From NCBI GenBank assembly GCA_032622095.1, contig CP136063.1, positions 180,461,956 to 180,525,955 on the forward strand: a stretch of 64,000 nt of DNA, read 5' to 3'. Source of the stretch: Siphonodentalium dalli. Taxonomy: Eukaryota > Mollusca > Scaphopoda > Gadilida > Siphonodentaliidae. Below, in pieces: positions 24,130 through 36,800 of the stretch. The notes beneath the pieces were generated by a model that saw only the letters and a program-made list of their open reading frames with translations, ran no database searches and was not told where the DNA came from. The position numbers and the translations under genes are program-made. How positions within the stretch are numbered: the first letter of the stretch is position 1; each line of letters begins with the position of its first letter.

Positions 24130-26079
24130 GGGTGTGACTAAACACCGCCCGGACCAGCCCGGACCATCCCAGTCCAGCCCGGACCCCCCATATGGACTAT
24201 ATGAGTGATTATAAGGCCAATATACGTGCAGGGGTGTCATGGAAACCCACTCAGGGTCGCTATTAACCCTCAAAATGCCGGCATCGGCGAAAATGTTCGC
24301 CGTGAAATGAAGCTAACAGCCCGGACTGCCCCTGCTGCGTCCAGGTGTGATTTTAGTATCCATACATATGCGAGGGTGTTAATGAAACCCAAATACGCAC
24401 GGAGAGTGGTCAACGTCAAACGGAAGTGCCGCTTATTAACCCCTAAACTTCCCAGATTCAGCCAGAATTAAAAAATTGCGCCCCCAATAAACAAATTCAC
24501 AGCCCGGACCCCCTTAATGTCCCCGTACTTCTAATAGCTCCTTACATATGTGTTGTGGAACTACCCTCGACTACACTCACGAAGATACAAGGGCGAGTCG
24601 CCCACGAATGCCTGGCAATTAACCCCCAAAATGCCGCCATCGCCGATTATGTTTGACGATAACGACGCTGACAGCCCGGACCAGCCCGGACCATCCCAGT
24701 CCAGCCCGGACCCCCCATATGGACTATATGAGTGATTTTAAGGGCAATATAAGTGCAGGGGTGTCATGGAAACCCACTCAGGGTCGCTATTAACCCTCAA
24801 AATGCCGGCATCGGCGAAAATGTTCGCCGTGAAATGAAGCTAACAGCCCGGACCGCCCCTGCTGCGTCCAGGTATGATTTTAGTATCCATACATGTGCGA
24901 GGGTGTTAATGAAACCCAAATACGCACGGAGAGTGGTCAACGTCAAACGGAAGTGCCGCTTATTAACCCCTAAACTTCCCAGATTCAGCCAGAATTAAAA
25001 AATTGCGCCCCCAATAAACAAATTCACAGCCCGGATCCCCTTAATGTCCTCGTAGTTCTAATAACTCCTTACATATGTGTTGTGGAACTACCCTCGACTA
25101 CACTCACGAAGATACAAGGGCGAGACGCCCACGAATGCCTGGCAATTAACCCCCAATATGCCGCCACCGCCGATTATGTTTACCGATAACGACGCTGACA
25201 GCCCGGACCAGCCCGGACCATCCCAGTCAAGCCCGGACCCCCCATATGGACTATATGAGTTCCACAACACATATGTAAGGAGTTATTAGAAGTACGAGGA
25301 CATTAAGGGGGTCCGGGCTGTGAATTTGTTTATTGGCTTGACCTTATTTCACGGCGAACATTTTCGCCGATGCCGGCATTTTGATGGCTAATAGCGACCC
25401 TGAGTGGGTTTCCATGACACCCCTGCACTTATATTGCCCTTAAAATCACTCATATAGTCCATATGGGGGGTCCGGGATGGACTGGGATGGTCCGGGCTGG
25501 TCCGGGCTGTCAGCGTCGTTATCGGTAAACATAATCGGCGATGGCGGCATTTTGGGGGTTAATTGCCAGGCATTCGTGGGCGACTCGCCCTTGTATCTTC
25601 GTGAGTGTAGTCGAGGGTAGTTCCACAACACATATGTATGGAGTTATTAGAAGTACGAGGACATTAAGGGGGTCCGGGCTGTGAATGTGTTTATTGGGGG
25701 CGCAATTTTTTAATTATGGCTGAATCTGGGAAGTTTAGGGGTTAATAAGCGGCACTTCCGTTTGACGTTGACCACTCTCCGTGCGTATTTGGGTTTCATT
25801 AACACCCCGCACATGTATGGATACTAAAATCCCACCTGGACGCAGCAGGGACGGTCCGGGCTGTTAGCTTCATTTCGTGGCGAACATTTTCGCCGATGCC
25901 GGCATTTTGAGGGTTAATATCGACCCTGAGTGGGTTTCCATGACACCCCTGCACTTATATTGGCCTTATAATCACTCATATAGTCCATATGGGGGGTCCG
26001 GGCTGGACTGGGATGGACTGGGATGGTCCGGGCTGGTCCGGGCTGGTCCGGGCTGGTCCGGGCGGTGTTTAGCCACAAC
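24130..26079. mobile_element. 1.95 kb foldback element with 10 bp target duplication
   Basis: Flanked by GATGCCAGAA on both sides (24120-24129 and 26080-26089). Unit A has the single, empty site (GGTGCCAAAA at 10036-10045). The inverted ends contain TAAACACCGCCCGGACC. The left half holds two ~527 bp direct units (from ~24201 and 24728), each with CCCGGACC-type short repeats. The right half (25260-26060) runs in the opposite direction, giving a large hairpin. A target duplication of 9-10 bp with long inverted ends suggests a Mutator-like foldback, by inference. The open frames inside are repeat artefacts. Confidence 0.85.
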
Positions 26080-27880
26080 GATGCCAGAATATGAAGGGCA
26101 ACATGCATCTATAATGCCTGTATACCAAAGCCAACGACACGTGAAGTAAAATTTTGGTAGTTCCACATGTAACGGTACATGTTTACACATTGCAGTGAAA
26201 TCCCTGTATGATTGATTCTTAACGAGATAGTTTCATGCAATTTACAGGAGAATTCCAATATCATCGCTACTAGTATATAGTTTTTACTTCGCATTATAGT
26301 TATGTGGTAGAGATGTGGTACAGTATGAGCATTTTTGCATTGTGTTTCTGACACATTGTAGCTTTCTTTACCAACATGCATGCCTGCACAAGATTGCCTG
26401 GTAAATTTGCGAGTGTATGAGCGTGCCCTTAGCGCGATATTTATGATTGGTACGTGCATAACATAAACATAATACGTCTACATTTTAATATTCCTTATGG
26501 TGATATGCGTCCTGTCGCCTGTAGGAAATATACAATAAATCAATGACGATCTTTGTGAAATTTATTGTGATTTTGTTAGCTCATCGTTTCATAGTACCGG
26601 CGATATTTTATTTGTCACTACTCATAACATAATAGCACATATTGTAACTTTTCCATATTAATGGTGTGTTAGTAATTTAAACTTCGGCATGTCCGACTAA
26701 TTTGAACTAGGGATTCAGACAAGAGTGATAACGTGTGAATGGCGGCAGAGAGGTGAGTTCTTTTTTGTCCACGTGTTAGGAGTTTCACCCCTCGACCAGT
26801 CTAAGGTATAAATATCCACGTATCACATCGGACGCACATGAAATTTAGATGTTGACACCCCTCCCCGCAAATGAAAAAATTTGACTCAGGGAAGTTGCTA
26901 TATAGAGTGTGCCCATGGGATGTCCATCTTTACTTTTCCAACTGCATGCACCCCTTGAATAAGACCAAACTCCCAGTTTTGTGAACTTTCCAACGGTTTA
27001 AATATTTTAACCAAAGTTGGAGTCAAACAAGACACCCATACGCACAAGAGTCACCCTTGCTGTCGCCGTGACTATATTCGGACGAAATGGTATATGGTCG
27101 GGAGACGATACAACTTAACTTTAAAACTGTTAATAATGTTTCTATATTAAGAATTTAGTGTACATATAATACGGTTCAATTTTCGCTATACTATGAAACC
27201 ACTGTGATCTTTAACACAAAATTGTTTGTCCTTACAAATTAATAAATACTGTTTGTATTTAATGGTATAAAACTATTTACAGTATTGACCCCGGGCCATA
27301 AATCTCGTTAACCCCGATTTTTGTCACGAGCAATCGTAAAAATACGGCCTTTGTTTCAACGGAACGATTTATGACATTGTTACTGCTAACCGACACGTTC
27401 GTTCTACTTACCTGGATGTAAGGGGTGTTGGTATGAAGCTCACTACTACGCGGTACAGGTCCAGATGAGGTTCGAGTTTCAGTTGCCTATTTTACCAGAA
27501 TTGTGTCCCTTTGATATGTGGCTCTTATGTTATATCAGGCCACATGGCTATTTGATCATGTATTGATACTGATGTAGTGTATAAATGTGCAAATAAAAAT
27601 TCAAACATCAATACCAGATTTGTTTCATGATTAATAGTTCAATAAAAAAACCAGATCAAGTCTGATACATGTTTCGGTCTAATGATAATTACCTATGTGT
27701 AGTACTGTATGTTCCCTTTCCCCAAAATCGTTTTAGTTTCTGTTGATACCATAGGGAGAAATACGCATTAGGCCACACCAGGTGGTGTTTCAATTCAATG
27801 GCCTTGTTACTAAATTAATACTGACACCCAACACTGCCAACAATATACTTCTGAGCTAACAATGGGGAGTATTTTTGCAG

Positions 27881-30800
27881 CTGCAGGGATAACCTACGGC
27901 CAATCGGCGATAACTCCGGACAAATATGCTAGATGCGATGCCATGTACTGTGATGAAGACAAAGCACAAGTGTGCGGTTCCAACGGGAAAACATACCGTA
28001 TGTATATTGATATGACACCAGTCACCACGATATCAATGCCATATAATTAAGTATGCATGTAAAGGCAGATGCAACGAAGCATATATTCACATGCCAAGTT
28101 AAAGGACCTTTCAACAGCTATCAATCAAATAATGATTATATAGCAGATATTTTCTACCAATCAGCGATTGCGTCGATCGCTTGCTGCATTAAACATGATT
28201 TGTTCACCCTAATATTGACATCCGCGTATACTTTCAGTGTTAATTTTCCTATTTAAAACATTTTGTTTGTTTTCAAAACATAATGCACTGAAATTTCGAT
28301 TTGTGCAATGTATTTTCTCGTGTTTATGACGCATGCACACGTGTGCAGACTCTGTAAAACTAATTAAACTAGTTATGCATACGCCTATGTGTGTCCACCA
28401 TAAGTCGATCTCTTATAAGTTATAGTTATCATAGCACCACCATATTTGATAAACTTTCATCAAAACCAGGGGGGGGGGGGGGGGGTCGTCGGAAAAAAAT
28501 TCCAGGCACGTATGATAGGGTGGTGGGTGTCTCTCGGGTCCGAAAAGCAGTTTTTTCCATGTGCAATATTTTTCTTCTATTTCTGCTATTGAGTCTTACT
28601 TTGATGTGTTTTGAACAGAAACAGGTCATATATAGTTAATAGCAATGCTATACTATATATAGAGGTTATCAGAAGTTAGATCAGTTGCACAATGGCCAAC
28701 AATAACCCAAATTCAACTTGATAGAACAAGAAACTGCGCTATTGGAAAAATAAAATTTAATCAGGGTTCCATCTACTGATACAACAAAATAAGAATAACT
28801 ATGCAGAACTCAGCTAAAATTAAGCGATAAAATGAAAGCACACTTGACCATATGGGACATGGAAATAAAGATATAATAAATAATGGAATAAAATAGACTT
28901 TTGACAACGTAAAACATAAAATCTTAACATATAAATTGAAGACCAGCCGGGCCAGCTTGAACAATTTCAAATTGTTTTCCAAGTTAATGTGGATCAGCTT
29001 GCAATGTTAATCACAGTAACACAGATTTGATCGTCAATGATATCGTGAGCAAAAAAGAAGTGAGATTGGGTTATCCATCCATATGTTATTCCCAATTATT
29101 ACGAAACCTATTACTTCAGGCAGTGGCTACCAGCCTGCCATTGGTATATCATGGTTATGTTTGGTATTAGCATTATTCTTCAAACTGGGATGAACTGGGA
29201 TGAATAGTTGTATTTCCACATGTTTTGATAAACAATTTGGTTCAAGCAATATATCACATAGCAAATATCAAAATATCAAATAATCTGAAATGTGTTGTAC
29301 CATGTAGTCTGTAGAATACTCAAATGTGATTATGTGACTGGATCATGTGACTATATATTATGAAAATGAATTATAAATAAAATAAATATTTTAATAAAAA
29401 CTTTGGCACTCTGCCTATCCCTAGAAATGTGATTATGTTGACACATTTCTTGATTAATGACACTTATATGATAAATTCAAATAGTATCGTTATCTTCATT
29501 ATGCACTGTTCTGTTAAAATCTCGCGCAATAAACTATGATAATCAGGGATAATCAGCTATTTGGTTGGTCAATTGATAATTTTCTCAAATTTAAGGGGGT
29601 GGGTGTCCAAAACTGACCGGAAAATTTTTCCTGAAATGGAAAAAAAAGGGTTGGCGTCCAAAATTGCCTGGAAAAAAAGACCGGAAACGGAAGAAATTGG
29701 GTGGGTGGGTCCCCCGAGGCCCGAAAACATAAAAATGATTATACGTGCCTGGAATTTTTTCCCTATCAAAACGAGAAGTATGCCCTTACGATTGCTGTTT
29801 AAACTTAAAATGTCAATGATCCACAAGTGCAATGGGCATTTTTTTAAATCATACATAGAATCATACACTTTTTATAACTTAACATTTATAGCAATTAGCT
29901 AGACATACACTTGAGTGTTCTAATTCGTTGGTATGACTCCAAGATTATCAGTTATTCCAACCTCACAGTGATTTCAGTTCCTCATAGTAACTGTTGGAAA
30001 TTTGAAAGGCTTGAGTCAATTTGTCTGTATGTATAATAAACTGGGCATCCGTACTGAACCGTATAGCTAAATTATATGTTGGATTTCACAGGGAACATTT
30101 ATATCTCAGAATTTGGTGACATGTATTGAACATAAATATATATTTAAACAAATTACAGCTGCATCCTTATGAAAATCACAAACATATATTGTGATGGAAG
30201 ATTAGGTAACATTTATTTCCTTTGGTATAAAATATGGAATTTATTTTTAAAACCATGGGAATGTCATTTTAAAGGAATAATTCAAAAATGGTTTTAAAGG
30301 CACGGGCGGCTTTCGTTGCAGAAATATTCATATTTGATCAAATCGCCATCAACAGAAGGAATATTAAAATATATATAGTTTTGTTTATATGCCAAACATA
30401 ATCCGCGCGTAAATAGTATATGATGGTGTACGTAATCAAGAACCTGCTCGTGTTACAGAAGTTGTGCTTCTGTTTACAAAACACAGCGCAATTCTATTGG
30501 TTAGTCACACAAAAATTATATAAACGCTCTTTATTATTTCCATATCAGGAAAACAGTAACAAATAACGCTCTTTATGTTTACCATATCCGGATCTAAACA
30601 AAAGCCAGGTTCTGTAACGTTTTTTTGCTTTTGTATACATAACAAAGGAAAATTTGTTACAATAACATACTGTTTATGCCATATTTTTTATTGGTATAAG
30701 GACAAAGTCTGTCTATATTTTACTATTCTTTCTGTTTATGGCGGTTTTTGACGGAGCTGAATATTTTAACAGCATACCCACCGCCAACACCGCCCGTATC

Positions 30801-33800
30801 TTTAAAGTATCTTTTCCCACAAAATAAACCAATACTTGCACTATAGATAAGTGTTCTAGCTGTTCGAAGAATCTATTCTGTTGAAGATGTATCTTCATTT
30901 GTTTCATCTGACAGAAAACCACTGTCATCTAGTACAAGATGAATGCCGACATAGTGTTGACGGTTTCCGCCTGGGACTTCACGGGAATGGGCAATGCACT
31001 ATGGCACCCGTCGACATAACGACGTGCGCATATTTGAAGCACCATCACTGCACGAGCTCCTCATCTGGTCATGCTAGCTATGTTTGCGGGAATAACACAA
31101 ATTCGTACCGTAAGTATATTTGTATCGTGTACCATTTGCATTGACCATGCTATTACTTAAGATGGCTCTAATAAAAGGCATGTTATTAGACCCGAGAAGA
31201 CGAATCCGTTTGTTTTTCTGGACCGCGGTTTACAATTGTTACACACTTAGTTCAATGGACTGGTGATGTGTCTTGGTGTTATCATGCCACAAGTGATTCC
31301 TTCACCCACGAGGGTTGCTATAAGTGTGCGCTTGTTTCCGTTAATTGAGGGCGTGCCAAAAACCATTGGGTAGTTTAACTGCATGTTAATCTCAGAGAAT
31401 CAGCTAGCAACTGAACGGTCATAAACGCCCCACCCGGTTTGGCTGGACCGTTAATGTAGGTTTAAACTCGGAGGTTTAAATTGGATATGAAGAATTCGGT
31501 CTAATTGTCTGATAAAGGTCTAGTCATGTTGCTCACAACAGAGACACATGCTATTTTGGGAGCTGATAGGTTGAAATGTGTATATGTGTACCAGGTTGAC
31601 CAAGATAGTTCCGTTGCTATATATGCTCGATTAAATAGCCTTTACGCACATATCAGCCTTTTGTACGGGCACTTACTCACCCATGTCTGGTAAGTTATCC
31701 ATAGGCATTTCGGCCCTATAACAACATTGCAGAAAAGATCATAAATCATAAATTGTTTTCACAATTTCTGACGAATTCATCAGGAAATATCTCATGATGA
31801 ACGATGGCCACCGGTTTGAAATTACTGGAACTGTATTATCCGGAAAATGTATGGATGTTGCATTTCAGCAGAATAAAATTGACGCATTACTTTAATAACA
31901 AATAGTATATTTCTATATATGGTAGATATTTGGCATAGCTGCATCTCATATATATTTTGAAGACCTCTGTCTGTATGTATGTTTGTTTGTTTGTTTGTCT
32001 GTCTGTCTGTCTGTCATTTATACAAATCTACGATTCTCAACCGATCGGGACGAAACTTGGTACGTGTTTGTAGTTTGACCAGGCGGTGAACGTTGTCGTA
32101 TTGGCGAGCCCGTGCGGCGCCCGCTTCGCGCATGCGCAGACGAAATCTCGGAAACGGGTGGAGCTATCGACTTGAAATTTGCTGTGTGAATGTATCTTGC
32201 CCCGGATACGAATTTTATCGGGTAACCGAGCCCGTGCGACACCAGCTTCGCGCATGCGCAGACGAGATCTCGGAAACGGGTGGAGCTATCGACTTGAAAT
32301 TTGCTATGTGAATGTATCTTGCCCCGGATACGAATTTTATCGGGTCGCCGAGCCCGTGCGACGCCAGCTTCGCGCATGCGCAGACCAGATCTCGGAAACG
32401 GGTAGAGCTATCGACTTGAAATTTTGTTTTTGAATAGCCCGAACAACGTCGGGCTCATCGGCTAGTCTCATATATATTTTGAAGACCTCTGTCTGTCTGT
32501 ATGTTTGTCTGTCTGTCATTAATACACATCTACGATTCTCGACCGATCGGGACGAAACTTGGTACGTGTGTGTAGTTTGACCAGGTGGTGGTCGTTGTCG
32601 TATTGGCGAGCCCGTGCGACGCCCGTGCAGCGCATGCGCAGACGAGATATCGGAAACGGGTGGAGCTATCGACTTGAAATTTGGTATGTGAATGTATCTT
32701 GCCCCGGATACAAATTTTATCGGGTCGCCGAGGCCGTGCGACGCCAGCTTCGCGCATGCGCAGACGAGATCTCGGAAACGGGTGGAGCTATCGACTTGAA
32801 ATTTGCTATGTGATTGTATCTTGCCCCGGATACGAATTGTATCGGGTCACCGAGCCCGTGCGATGCCAGCTTCGCGCATGCGCAGACCGGATCTCGGAAA
32901 CGGGTGGAGCTATCGGCTTGAAATTTGATATGTGAATGTATCTTGCCCCGGATACGAATTGTATCGGGTCGCCGAGGCCGTGCGACGCCAGCTTCGCACA
33001 TGCGCAGACCAGATCTCGGAAACGGGTGGAGCTATCGACTTGAAATTTGGTATGTGAATCTATCTTGCCCCGGATACGAATTTTATCGGGTCGCCGAGCC
33101 CATGCGACGCCAGCTTCGCGCATGCGCAGACCAGATATCGGAAACGAATGGAGCTTTTGAATAGCCCGGACAACGTCGGGCTGGGTAGAGCTATCGACTT
33201 GAAATTTGGTTTTTGAATAGCCCGGACAACGTCGGGCTCATCGCTGGCGCAGACCAGATCTCGGAAACGGGTGGAGCTATCGACTTGAAATTTGGTTTTT
33301 GAATATCCCGGACAACGTCGGGCTCATCGGCTAGTGTTATATATACTTGTCTCCGAGACATACCGAGCGTGCCAGTTGTACATGTCTGGGACCATGCACA
33401 ATGATGCAACACACAAGGCGGCGATTTTAGAAGCTGCATGCGTTTTTTCAGAGAGTGCAATGTTTTTTCTTGAACTGTCTCAGAACCCCATGTAAGTTCT
33501 AAAATTGGCGCATTTTGTGTTATATGGTCCCATGTATGAACAAATGGCAACTCTCGGCATGTCTCGGAGACGATTACATATTCCATGCAGCTGTGCTCAA
33601 GATCTACATATATCTAACTCAGAGGCCTTAAAATGTGCATATAGTGTTCTAAGTGCGAGGTCGGAATACAGCGGCCATTTGAGCTTCCTTTTTTTTTGGG
33701 TCGCCTCGGTGGCCGTGTGGTATTGATGTCGACTTTGAGTCGCAAGGTGCGATCGCCGTCACTGGCTGAGGTTCGAATCCCACCCAATCCAAAACCAAAA

Positions 33801-36800
33801 AAAAATGCACTATCTCAAAAACTCATACATCTTTATTTCTATAATATAATCAGCACACGTTAATTTTATATAGGTAATCGATGCATGCTAATTGCTGCAA
33901 ATTGCACAAATCTACAACACCACCATCATCCGATCAATCTGGTCCATGAAGGTGCATGCGTCGAGGAGGATTTCTTCCCAATAGAAATTAGAGACGTAAG
34001 TTTATCTAATCCTCGGTATATTTGGGGACTGTTTTAGGTGGCGCAGACGTATCTTGTTTCAGCAATGATAGCCATAGAAAAATTTTCAGCATTTTGTTTA
34101 AAAAAAACTAAATGGTCCATAGTCAAGGCTACATCCGTGTTGATATATTGAAAAGTTCGAGCATATGCTACTGCAAGCAACCGTTTATTTTGTCGGAAAA
34201 TATGCAATTTGCGGAATTTAACGCACTGGTTCAAAAAATAACTGTTCTTGCTTTAAACAATAAATAAAAAATGTTCCTACCAAAATTAATCTACTTGTAC
34301 AAATACACCAGTGATTGTACAGGAGCACAATATTTGTGTTTATTATTAGTCACTTTCATCGGGATTCAACTCAATTCCAAGTGAACTCAAATTAAAGTTC
34401 ATTCAGTTTTTAGAAATGTATTTCCTGTTAAAAATAGGTCATCCATTTATAACTCATGAGTTATCTGTGTTTCAATTTAAACATTACCTATAATTCAGAG
34501 CAGATGTATATAATAATATGGATGACGTTGTGTAGCAGCTGTGAGGAACTGCGAGCTATTAACCCTTTACCCAACAGAACGGCCCTGTGCCAATGCATTC
34601 TCTTATATATGCGAGTCGACCATAGGTCGCCTCGCATATATAAGAGAATGCATTGGCTTAACACATTAAAAATTATAAAATTGTTAAAGAATGTAAGAAA
34701 AAATAGTAAAAAGTGTTAAAAAAGATTAATTTTTAGGCCAATGCATTCTATTATATATGCGAAGCGACCTATGGTCGACTCGCATATATAAGAGAATGCA
34801 TTGGCACAGGGTATAACTGTAACTATCACAATGTGGTCAAGGAGCCGGTTCCAATGATATCCATATTTGTATGGTTCTATTGAGACAGACCCAAGATATT
34901 TTAGGCTGTTGAAGCTTTATTTGGCCGGTTTTGGCCGTTTTGTTGAGTAAAGGGTTAATTAACCCTTACATGATTGGAACTTCCTGAACTTTTGCGAAAA
35001 ACCTGTGCTAATGCATGCTATTATATATGCGAACCTCGCATATATGAGAGAATACATTGTCCTAACAATATTTACATTGACATTGTAAGCCAGTACATTC
35101 TCATATCTATGCGAGGCTCCCTATGGCAGACTAGCATATATATGAGAATACACTGGAATATTGCTGCACCAGCTGGTTGACAAATTGGTCACCTCAGCGC
35201 CATCTTGATGTGGTGCTGAGGTAACATGTTTCCACCCTCAGAGAACTGTTTCCTAATGAAGTAAATTCAAAATATGAGATGCCGCCGATTAGAATTGCAC
35301 TGGATATCTTTTCAGATCGACTGGTAATGCTGGATTAAGATAATTCATAAGCTGAGTGGTGCGTTTTGATTTGACACCAACATTTAGGGTGTTCATTTTC
35401 AGCTTACCAAACATGAATAATGAAAACAATTGCATCCACCTTTATTCGTATGGCACAAGCATCGCATAAATATACCACTATTCATCCGTTTTACGTTAAA
35501 AACAAGTACAAACGATCATAATTGAGAACACGCTTTACTAGTCGAATTTTCAAAAACTCGACTTATGGTTTGACGAGGGACGGTTGGCGGGCGGGCGGGT
35601 GGACAGGCGGACGGCGGGCTTGCGGCGGCGGGCGGACATAAAGAATGCCATATAACTTTGACATTTGTGAGTTACTCCGAATGACTATTTACTGCCTGTA
35701 GAAAATGGGTCACGTCCGAACTTTTTGACAAGAGTTATCCATCTTTGATGACTTTTTTTGCAATTTTATCACCTGTTAGCGCGATAACTCAATTAAATAT
35801 TAACTGATTACAACCATATTTGATATATGAGTCTCTTGCAACAATATCTCGGACGAGTTCGAAAACCAGGTTTGTCCGAATTTTTTCCCCGGAGTTATGG
35901 GCCTTAGTTTGTCTATTTTTAGCATTTTTTTCACCGTTAGCGAGATATTAACCAATCATTCAATTTATATTTGGTATATAATTCTATTGCAATAATATCT
36001 CAGAAGAGTTCGAAAACCAGGTTTGTCCGACTTTTTGGGCCTTGAGTGGGCCTTATTGCCAAGTTATGGGCAGAAGTTTTTGTCGACTGCCAATAAACAC
36101 GACATAGCATCTTAGATGCGTACCCTTTGTTATTTACTGCATTTGGGCGACGGAAGCGCTTTAAAAGAAACGATCATTGAAATGTTTGGTCGGCTGTCAA
36201 ATATTCAAAATGTGTTGGAACTTCCTCGTTTGAAATAGATATCAAGCGATCAAACCCACCTAATAATGGAATCATGTGCCAATTTCTATTAAAAAGACAA
36301 GAAGTGTCGTTTTGAAATAAGCTCTGTCTTCTAGGTAGTCTGACTGGTACCATGAATGATAAGACATTTACAATGCGAAAATTATTGCTCACAGGATTGT
36401 TCCATATAATATGTTTTGAATTGTTTCTAGTTTACGTGACCTGGAGATTAATCTTCAACTACCCACATTTTTAACGTATTCCAACACTGTGCCAAAAATA
36501 GCCCAAATACTTCAAAAGATTAACTTCAAACATTGCTTCGAATTGTAGATTTTAAGTGCTGTGATAGTGCAATGTCACCGCATGTAATATCTGCGCGCAA
36601 AACTGTCATTGCAATTTATCTGGAACGTATGGCCCATGACTCAGAATCATTACATACTGGAGTTCTTTTCTAGCACACTGTACTTTAAATTATGGGGTGA
36701 CATTGAGAAAATGATCAAGGTCGACAACACACCATTTGTGTAACGATGTTCATGTTTGTCCATTTTAGCCTCAGTGCGAACAATACCTTCATGAATTATC

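Noticed and set aside
24205-25289. Several 60-88 codon frames repeated in the foldback element
   Set aside because: They recur only because the 527 bp unit is repeated and inverted; no domains, no splice sites.
32018-33164. Many 60-119 codon frames with Arg/Ala-rich repeats
   Set aside because: Periodic translation of the 122 bp tandem unit on both strands.
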